Source: Thauera sp.
GTDB lineage: Bacteria; Pseudomonadota; Gammaproteobacteria; Burkholderiales; Rhodocyclaceae
NCBI GenBank assembly: GCA_024235615.1
Contig: JACKMB010000004.1
Span: forward strand, 62,001 to 126,000
Reading direction: 5' to 3'
DNA length: 64,000 nucleotides
The number at the start of each line of letters is the position of its first letter. Within the stretch, counting starts at the first letter, position 1. Under the pieces are notes generated by a model, which worked only from the letters and a program-made list of their open reading frames with translations, was not told the origin of the DNA and ran no database searches. Below, piece by piece: positions 58,393 through 64,000 of the stretch. The translations under genes and the position numbers were made by a program.

Positions 58393-59139
58393 ATGCGCAC
58401 CATGCAACTCGAACGCCTCCTCCATGCCCAGGGCTTCGGCAGCCGCAAGGAATGCCGCGCCCTCATCCGTGCCGGCTACGTCAGCATCGCCGGCGAGGTC
58501 TGCGACGACCCCAATGCCGACTTCGACCCCGGTAGCCGCGATGGTTCGCCCGGACTCGAATTCACGGTCGATGACCAGCCCTGGCGTTTCCGCGCCCAGG
58601 CCTACGTGGTCCTGCACAAGCCCGCGGGCTACGAGTGCTCGCAGAAGCCGACCTTTCACCCCTCCGTCTTTACCTTGCTGCCGCCGCAGCTGCTCGCCCG
58701 CGGCGTGCAGTGCGTGGGCCGGCTCGACCAGGACACCACCGGCCTGTTGCTGCTCTCCGACGACGGCCAGTTCATCCACCAGTGGAGCTCGGGCAAGAAG
58801 CGCACGCCCAAGGTCTATGAGATCGTGCTCAAGCATGCGGTGGAGCAGGATTTCGCCGATCGGCTGGTGGCCGGGGTCGAGCTGCACGACGAACCCGCAC
58901 CGATCGCGGCGGCGGCCTGCGAGCTCGTCGGCCCGACCACGCTGCGGCTGACCATCTGCGAGGGCAAGTACCACCAGGTCAAGCGCATGGTCGGTGCGGC
59001 GGGGAATCGGGTCGAGGCGCTGCACCGCAGCCGCGTGGGCGGGCTCGAGCTGCCGACCGGGCTGGCACCGGGACAGTGGCGCTGGCTGGAGGCGGAAGAC
59101 CTGGCCCGCCTCGCCGACTACGCCGACCCGGAAGCCTGA
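58393..59139 (+). CDS. rsuA: RsuA-family 16S rRNA pseudouridine synthase
   Basis: A 248-residue enzyme. An N-terminal S4-like RNA-binding part (MQLERLLHAQGFGSRKECRA) precedes the catalytic domain with YVVLHKPAGYECS and GRLDQDTTGLLLLSDDG, where Asp112 is the catalytic residue. The RYHQVKRM-like end (GKYHQVKRMVGAAGNRVEAL) is present. RsuA makes pseudouridine 516 in 16S rRNA. The first ATG (58393) is listed; the ATG at 58402 fits the E. coli N terminus better and neither has a strong ribosome-binding site. Confidence 0.88.
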   Translation: MRTMQLERLLHAQGFGSRKECRALIRAGYVSIAGEVCDDPNADFDPGSRDGSPGLEFTVDDQPWRFRAQAYVVLHKPAGYECSQKPTFHPSVFTLLPPQLLARGVQCVGRLDQDTTGLLLLSDDGQFIHQWSSGKKRTPKVYEIVLKHAVEQDFADRLVAGVELHDEPAPIAAAACELVGPTTLRLTICEGKYHQVKRMVGAAGNRVEALHRSRVGGLELPTGLAPGQWRWLEAEDLARLADYADPEA

Positions 59140-59240
59140 ACTCCCCCGGACAGCACGCGAAGGGTCAGATGCAGGAGTTGCCCGCAGGCAGGAATGCAAA
59201 TGTGGGCTTTCTCGTCCCCATCGGTGGTCGAACCGCCTTG

Positions 59241-59308
59241 TTCGCGGCTGCCGCCGCTCCTACAGAAAAACGTCGCGGGCGGGTTGCAGGAGCGCCTGCC
59301 GGCACGAA
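59241..59308. repeat. Single degenerate REP pair
   Basis: TTCGCGGCTGCCGCCGCTCC (59241) and a diverged direct element TGCAGGAGCGCCTGCCGGCA (59285) form one inverted pair between the convergent ends of rsuA and the outer-membrane protein. The GTAG head has become GCAG in the second element. Confidence 0.8.
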
Positions 59309-59358
59309 AGCGTCCGTCGAGGCGGGCGCGCCGATCGATTGTCCGCCCCGTGCGTGGC

Positions 59359-60315
59359 TTAGAAACGCATCTCCAGATTCACGCCCGCCGCCCAAGCGCG
59401 CTCGCGTTCGCGGTCCTCGCGCTGCGGCCAGTAGTGACCGACGATGAACTCGCCGATCAGCCACTCGCGATAGACGGGCTGCGTCCATTTCATCCGCACG
59501 CCGTATTCGTCGACGTTCTCTTCGGCACCGGTTTCTCCGGTCACCACCATCTCACCCGACAGGATGCGGTCATCACCGAAGCGCTTGAACAGGCCCAGGC
59601 TGCTGCCCCAGGCGAAGTCGTCGGTCTTCTCCGAGATCGTCGTCGCGTTCTGCCAATGCAGCGATAGCGTGGGGGTGAAGGCGTGCTCGTAGTCGAGCGC
59701 GGTCGTCGAGCCGAACTTGTCCTTGTTGTTCCAGAAGATCGTCTCGCGGAATTCGATGCGGTCCTGCTCGGTCAGCGCCCACTGCTTGCGATAGCGCGCC
59801 TGCGTGTAGAACTTCATGCCGCCGCGCACACCGACACGGAAGTCGAGATTCTTGCGCAAGGCCAGGCCCACGCCGGCGAAGCCGGTCTGGTCTTCCTTGC
59901 GGCGCTCCTCGAGCAGGAGCTGCTCGCGGGTGAAAGCCTCCGCTTGGTCGGTGACGAGTTCGCGTTCGTTCTGCCGGCCGATGAAGACGTAGGCCTTGTC
60001 GCGCAGGTTGGGCAGATCGAAGCGTGCGCGAAAGCGCACGTTGGTATCCCAGCCCTCGTCCTGCCGCCATAGGTTGCGCAGGCCAAGACGCCCATGGGTG
60101 ACCTTGCCGCCCTCCTCGAAGGGCCGATCGCCGAACCAGTCATTCACGGTCTCCCCCAACCAGAAGGAGAAACCCCGTACCTGGGTGCGGCTCTGTTCGA
60201 GCAGGTCCTGTTCCTGCGCGGCCTGCGGGGAAACCGGGTTGGCGGCGGGTTGAGCGATCGCGAGCGAAGGCAAGGCCAGTAGCAGCGCGATGGAAAGCAG
60301 CGATCGAACGGGCAT
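59359..60315 (-). CDS. Outer-membrane beta-barrel protein, unknown function
   Basis: A 318-residue exported protein (signal peptide 1-22, ending LAIAQ) with many amphipathic strands and a C-terminal Phe (NLEMRF), consistent with a barrel. A short N-terminal helix (AAQEQDLLEQSRTQVRGF) precedes strands with RKEDQTGFAGVGLALRKNLD and REWLIGEFIVGHYWPQREDR. I do not recognise the family. Start chosen at MPVRSLLSIALLL (60315). Divergent from earP. Confidence 0.75.
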   Translation of the reverse strand: MPVRSLLSIALLLALPSLAIAQPAANPVSPQAAQEQDLLEQSRTQVRGFSFWLGETVNDWFGDRPFEEGGKVTHGRLGLRNLWRQDEGWDTNVRFRARFDLPNLRDKAYVFIGRQNERELVTDQAEAFTREQLLLEERRKEDQTGFAGVGLALRKNLDFRVGVRGGMKFYTQARYRKQWALTEQDRIEFRETIFWNNKDKFGSTTALDYEHAFTPTLSLHWQNATTISEKTDDFAWGSSLGLFKRFGDDRILSGEMVVTGETGAEENVDEYGVRMKWTQPVYREWLIGEFIVGHYWPQREDRERERAWAAGVNLEMRF

Positions 60316-60670
60316 TGGGAAGGATCCTGATGCGTGGGCCTGAAGGCCTCTTCGGTGGTTTATGGTCGGAGCCATGGCCACATCATGCCGGCAGTATCGT
60401 GCGATGGGCAAGCTCACTGGGCTGAGCCGTGGGGGCCAGGTTTGTTCTTCTGTTTTTCTATTGATTTAAATAACAAAGAAGTTAACAGTGGCGCGTTTCT
60501 TGTGGATAAGTCTCCAAAGCTCATGTCTATCGCGACTTCCATCGGTTTGAAAAGCGGTTGAGAAGCGCCCTGGTCGCCTGTGTGCGCATTGTTGAGCCTT
60601 TTGCGTCCGGTCGTCTGAAAGGCGCTTGTTCACAAGCCATCCCCATTCTTTGCGCAGGATTGTCCCCATC
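60316..60670. other. Divergent intergenic region with a perfect DnaA box
   Basis: A 355-base gap between the outer-membrane protein and earP. Around 60447-60490 it is AT-rich (TTTTTCTATTGATTTAAATA). A perfect TGTGGATAA lies at 60501-60509 and a weaker TTGTTCACA inside an inverted repeat at 60624-60637. The promoters of both genes should be here, but I cannot place hexamers with confidence. Confidence 0.5.
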
Positions 60671-61858
60671 ATGCATTCCTCCTCGTCGGCCGCCCGCCCC
60701 AGATGGGAGCTCTTCTGCCAGGTTGTGGATAATTTTGGGGATATTGGCGTGTGCTGGCGGCTGGCGGCAGATCTGGCACGTCGCGGCTGTGGCTCGGTGC
60801 GGCTCTGGGTCGATGACTGGGAGGCGCTGCGCCGCATCTGTCCGGCTGCGAACGCGGTGGACGAGCGGGTCGGCGGGAGCGTGGAGGGCGTGGAACTGCG
60901 GCGCTGGACGACCGCCTTCGTGCCGCTCGTGCCGGGCGAGATCGTCGTCGAGGCCTTCGCCTGCGAGCTGCCGCCCGCCCAGCTCGAGGCCATGGCGGCG
61001 CTGCAGCCGGCGCCGGTGTGGATCAACCTCGAGTACCTTTCGGCCGAGGCCTGGGTCGCGGGTTGCCACGGCCTGGCTTCGCCGCATCCGCGCCTGCCGC
61101 TGGTAAAGCATTTCTTCTTTCCCGGCTTCGATGCCGGGAGCGGAGGACTGTTGCGCGAGGCCGACCTGCTCGCGCGCCGCGATCGCTGGTGCAGCCAGCC
61201 GGAAGGCGCCGCCGGCTGGTTCGCCGCGCGCGGCATCAAGAGCAGCCGGGATGCGCTGCGGGTGTCGCTGTTCGCCTACGAGCAGCCGGACCTCCCCGCG
61301 CTGTTCGAGGCCTGGGCCGATGGAGACCGTGAAGTGCTCGTCCTGGTGCCGGAGTCGCGTGTGCTCGGTGATGTCCGTCGCGCGCTCGGCCGCGAATGCC
61401 TGCAGGTGGGTGATCGGGTGGAGCGTGGCGCGCTCGTGACCTGTGTGCTGCCCTTCACCGACCAGGCAGGCTACGACGTGCTGCTGTGGGCCTGCGAGCT
61501 CAATTTCGTGCGCGGCGAGGATTCCTTCGTGCGCGCGCAGTGGGCGGCGCGGCCCTTCGTCTGGCAGATCTATCCACAGGCCGATGCGGCCCACCACGAC
61601 AAGCTCGAGGCCTTCCTCGCACGCTACCTGCAGGGGCTGCCGGCGGCCGAGGCGGATGCGCTCGCGCGGTTCTGGCGCGCCTGGAACGGCTACGCTTCCG
61701 ATCGATCGAGCCTGGCCGAGGCCTGGCCCGCCTTCGCCGCGGCCGTGCCGGCCCTCGAACTTCACGCGCGGCGCTGGTGCGACGCCCAGGCGGCCCTGCC
61801 CGATCTCGCGACCGCGCTCGATGCATTCTGTTCCCACATCGAGCACGCCGCGCGGTAG
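60671..61858 (+). CDS. earP: EF-P arginine-32 rhamnosyltransferase
   Basis: A 395-residue GT104 inverting glycosyltransferase that attaches rhamnose from dTDP-L-rhamnose to Arg32 of EF-P. Asp20 and Asp24 in [13 protein letters not shown] are the conserved catalytic/structural pair, and RGEDSF (281-286) is the nucleotide-sugar site with Glu283. The partner efp follows 65 bases downstream and encodes Arg32. Start at 60671 gives Asp20, as in Neisseria. The rhamnose donor genes are not in the window. Confidence 0.95.
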   Translation: MHSSSSAARPRWELFCQVVDNFGDIGVCWRLAADLARRGCGSVRLWVDDWEALRRICPAANAVDERVGGSVEGVELRRWTTAFVPLVPGEIVVEAFACELPPAQLEAMAALQPAPVWINLEYLSAEAWVAGCHGLASPHPRLPLVKHFFFPGFDAGSGGLLREADLLARRDRWCSQPEGAAGWFAARGIKSSRDALRVSLFAYEQPDLPALFEAWADGDREVLVLVPESRVLGDVRRALGRECLQVGDRVERGALVTCVLPFTDQAGYDVLLWACELNFVRGEDSFVRAQWAARPFVWQIYPQADAAHHDKLEAFLARYLQGLPAAEADALARFWRAWNGYASDRSSLAEAWPAFAAAVPALELHARRWCDAQAALPDLATALDAFCSHIEHAAR

Positions 61859-61923
61859 AATCGCGCGCTAATTTTTTCAAGGACATGCGACCACGAGTCG
61901 CGTCGAACCATTCAGGAAACAGC

Positions 61924-62481
61924 ATGAAAACCGCTCAGGAACTCCGCTCCGGCAACGTCGTGATGGTCGGCAGCGACCCGCTCGTGGTGCAGAAGGCCGA
62001 ATACAACAAGTCCGGCCGCAACGCCGCGGTCGTGAAGATGAAGTTCAAGAACCTGCTCACCGGCGCGCCGTCGGAGTCGGTCTACAAGGCCGACGACAAG
62101 TTCGAGGTCGTCGTCCTAGACCACAAGGAAGTCACCTACTCCTACTTCGCCGACCCGATGTACGTGTTCATGGACGCCGACTACGAGCAGTACGAAGTCG
62201 AAGCGGACAACATGACCGATGCGCTCAAGTACCTCGAGGATGGCCTGCAGTGCGAGGTGGTGTTCTACAACGGCAAGGCGATCTCGGTCGAGCTGCCCAA
62301 CAGCGTGGTGCGCGAGGTCGTCTACACCGAGCCCGCCGTCAAGGGCGACACCTCGGGCAAGGTCATGAAGCCGGCCAAGATCAGCACCGGCTTCGAGCTG
62401 CCGGTGCCCGCCTTCGTCGAGATCGGCGACAAGATCGAGATCGACACCCGCACCGACGAGTACAAGAACCGCGTGAAGTAA
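61924..62481 (+). CDS. efp: Elongation factor P with Arg32
   Basis: A 185-residue EF-P. The N-terminal KOW-like domain ends in [20 protein letters not shown], where the tip residue is Arg32, the EarP target. Two OB domains follow with [20 protein letters not shown] and [23 protein letters not shown] relieves ribosome stalling at polyproline sequences. Directly downstream of its modifying enzyme; a strong terminator follows. Confidence 0.97.
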   Translation: MKTAQELRSGNVVMVGSDPLVVQKAEYNKSGRNAAVVKMKFKNLLTGAPSESVYKADDKFEVVVLDHKEVTYSYFADPMYVFMDADYEQYEVEADNMTDALKYLEDGLQCEVVFYNGKAISVELPNSVVREVVYTEPAVKGDTSGKVMKPAKISTGFELPVPAFVEIGDKIEIDTRTDEYKNRVK

Positions 62482-62500
62482 GCCGTTCTGTCGTGATGAA

Positions 62501-62533
62501 AACAATGGGGCCCGTTCGGGCCCCATTGTTTTT
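62501..62533 (+). terminator. Intrinsic terminator of efp
   Basis: A perfect 13-bp stem AACAATGGGGCCC / GGGCCCCATTGTT with a GTTC loop is followed by TTT. It lies 19 bases after the efp stop. Confidence 0.92.
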
Positions 62534-62624
62534 CCGCTTGTTGCAGCGTGCATTTTGCGGTTCTTCTTCGCGCCGGGATTGCGTAACCTGCATCCTGTCG
62601 TCGTCGAAGTCGCCCTCGTCCCTC

Positions 62625-63194
62625 ATGAACGCGTCCCGCCTGCTCCTCGCCCTCGCCGCCTCCCTCCTCGCCACTGCCTGCGCACCCGAACCCGAGACGC
62701 AGCCCAAGGCCGAACCGGCCGTTCCTTCCCCCGAGGCGCCGCGCAGCGAGGCCGCCGAGGCTAGGCGCGAAGCGGCCGAGGCCGCTCGCGAGGCAGTGCA
62801 GAAGGCTGGTGAGGCCGCGCGCAAGATCGGTGAGGCGGGGAGCGCCGCGGTGGAGGCGGCAGTGCGCACCGCCGCCGAGAAGGCCGCCAGCGAGCTCGCC
62901 AAGGATTCGTCCGATGATTCGGTCGCGGGGGGGCTGCATCAGGCGCCCAACGAGGATCGTGGTGGCGATGGCCGCCCGGCCGAGACCGTGCGCGACGCCA
63001 GGCAAGCCGCCGAGCAGGCGGCGCACCGCATCGCCGAGGCCACCCGCGACGCGGCGGAGCGCCTGCGCGAGGTCGGCAAGGGCGCGCTCGAGAGCATGCG
63101 TGCGCGTACCGAGCTGCCGACGCAGGAGGCCGCGCCGGTCGAGGAGCGCAGCGCAGTACCGATCGAGGACGGCAAGGAGCCGGCCGGCCGGTAA
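62625..63194 (+). CDS. Ala/Glu-rich coiled-coil lipoprotein, hypothetical
   Basis: A 189-residue protein. A signal peptide ends LLATAC with a lipid-attachment Cys at about residue 19, followed by a Pro-rich linker. Most of the mature chain is Ala/Glu/Arg-rich helix (EAAEARREAAEAAREAVQKA; AEQAAHRIAEATRDAAERLR), resembling a helical envelope spacer. No family is recognised. It precedes the thioredoxin-fold gene by 29 bases. Confidence 0.7.
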   Translation: MNASRLLLALAASLLATACAPEPETQPKAEPAVPSPEAPRSEAAEARREAAEAAREAVQKAGEAARKIGEAGSAAVEAAVRTAAEKAASELAKDSSDDSVAGGLHQAPNEDRGGDGRPAETVRDARQAAEQAAHRIAEATRDAAERLREVGKGALESMRARTELPTQEAAPVEERSAVPIEDGKEPAGR

Positions 63195-63223
63195 TCGGCG
63201 TGGTGCAGGCGAAGGGCGTATCC

Positions 63224-64000
63224 ATGGCGAGCGCATCCGTCTTCCGTACCCTGCTGCTGCTCGCCTGCCTGCTGTTCACCCAGGCGAGCCCGGCCGCCGA
63301 CGCCGCCATGGCCGCGCCGGCGCTCGATCTGCCCGCCCCGGGCCAGCTTCACGTCTACGTGCGTGAAGGCTGCCCGCACTGTGCGGAGGCCAAGCGCTTC
63401 CTCGCCAGCCTCGCCGGATCCCGCCCCGGGTTGCAGGTCGTGCTGCGCGAGGTCGATCGCGATCCCGCCGCGCGTGATGCCCTGGTGGCGATCAGCGAGG
63501 CGGTCGGGGCGTGGCCGCCGGGCGTGCCCACCTTCGTCTACGGCGGTCGCGTTCTGGTCGGCTTCGACGACGCCGAGCATGTCGGCGCCGAGCTGCTGCG
63601 CCTGCTCGACGAGGCTCCGCCGCCGCCGCGTGACCGGGTGGAATCGAGCCTGTTCGGCACCTTGAGCGCGAGCGAGCTCGGCCTGCCGCTGTTTACCCTG
63701 GCGCTCGGCCTGCTCGACGGCTTCAATCCCTGCGCGATGTGGGTGCTGCTGTTCCTGCTCTCGCTGCTGGTGCGGCTGCAGGACCGGCGCCGCATGGCGA
63801 TGGTCGCCGGCACCTTCGTGCTCGCCAGCGGCGCGGTCTATTACGCCTTCATGGCGGCCTGGCTCAACGTCTTCCTGCTCGTCGGCATGACCGCCGCGCT
63901 GCGCGTCGGACTCGCCGTGCTGGCGATGCTGATCGGGCTGATCAACGTGAAGGACTTCTTCGCCTTCCGCCGCGGCGTCTCGCTGTCCATCCCGGCGTCG
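63224..64000 (+). CDS. Thioredoxin/glutaredoxin-fold plus DsbD/CcdA-like membrane protein, partial
   Basis: The first 259 residues are in the window; the gene runs off the right edge. After a signal-like N terminus, a thioredoxin-fold domain carries Cys50 and Cys53 (EGCPHCAEAKRF) and a cis-Pro segment (GVPTFVYGG). From about residue 160, membrane helices begin with GLLDGFNPCAMWVLLFLLSL, which resembles the NPC motif of DsbD/CcdA electron carriers. It is likely a periplasmic redox enzyme fused to its electron-supply module. Function is inferred. Confidence 0.75.
   Translation, partial: MASASVFRTLLLLACLLFTQASPAADAAMAAPALDLPAPGQLHVYVREGCPHCAEAKRFLASLAGSRPGLQVVLREVDRDPAARDALVAISEAVGAWPPGVPTFVYGGRVLVGFDDAEHVGAELLRLLDEAPPPPRDRVESSLFGTLSASELGLPLFTLALGLLDGFNPCAMWVLLFLLSLLVRLQDRRRMAMVAGTFVLASGAVYYAFMAAWLNVFLLVGMTAALRVGLAVLAMLIGLINVKDFFAFRRGVSLSIPAS

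Overview
The window is very GC-rich (about 70 %) and fully bacterial. Gene content (EF-P with its arginine rhamnosyltransferase EarP, tripartite tricarboxylate transporters, an Omp32-type porin, monomeric isocitrate dehydrogenase, RdgC, OsmB-like lipoprotein, PHB depolymerase) points to a betaproteobacterium. Thauera/Azoarcus-type Rhodocyclales is my best inference; no rRNA or tRNA is present to confirm it.

Layout. 1-10.7 kb: start of a BASS transporter, a UbiA/MenA-type prenyltransferase, a secreted PHB depolymerase, a two-gene TIR + membrane-anchored STAND NTPase module (2.5-6.0 kb), monomeric icd, nudC and an MFS transporter. 10.9-20.4 kb: an MscK-type channel, small membrane proteins, a 1.33-kb array of seven ~203-bp REP-containing units, then a tightly packed fetA-fetB-pyruvyltransferase-like-OYE cluster. 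20.4-30.1 kb: a tricarboxylate-type module with an orphan binding protein, a TctD/TctE two-component system, a porin and tctCBA. Three copies of one 20-bp tandem site lie upstream of the binding protein, the porin and tctC, so this looks like one regulon. 30.1-35.6 kb: a GH19/SH3 endolysin-like protein, a small secreted protein, two AEC carriers and a GntR/FCD regulator.

36.0-49.3 kb is a sugar-diacid catabolic locus: two glucarate dehydratase paralogues, tartronate semialdehyde reductase, ketodeoxyglucarate aldolase, a second TctCBA transporter, galactarate dehydratase and pyruvate kinase on the + strand, with glycerate kinase and CdaR on the - strand. Together they take glucarate/galactarate to pyruvate and glycerate 2-phosphate. 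A divergent promoter region between the FCD regulator and gudD carries three TGTNNNACA-type operator candidates and two good sigma70 promoters.

49.5-64 kb is mostly housekeeping: fumC, osmB-like, prfC, hemG, the QmcA/NfeD pair, rdgC, a DUF1857 protein, an RsuA-type pseudouridine synthase, an outer-membrane protein, earP-efp, and the start of a thioredoxin-fold/DsbD-like membrane protein. A cluster of DnaA-box-like sites next to three 9-bp AT-rich repeats lies at 55.98-56.16 kb.

Five intergenic loci carry the same GTAG-headed REP hairpin family in head-to-head pairs, and two stem variants show compensatory base changes. The most interesting items are the TIR-STAND module, the inferred TctD regulon site, the REP arrays, the DnaA-box/AT-repeat cluster and the nested inverted repeats that include the tctC ribosome-binding site.
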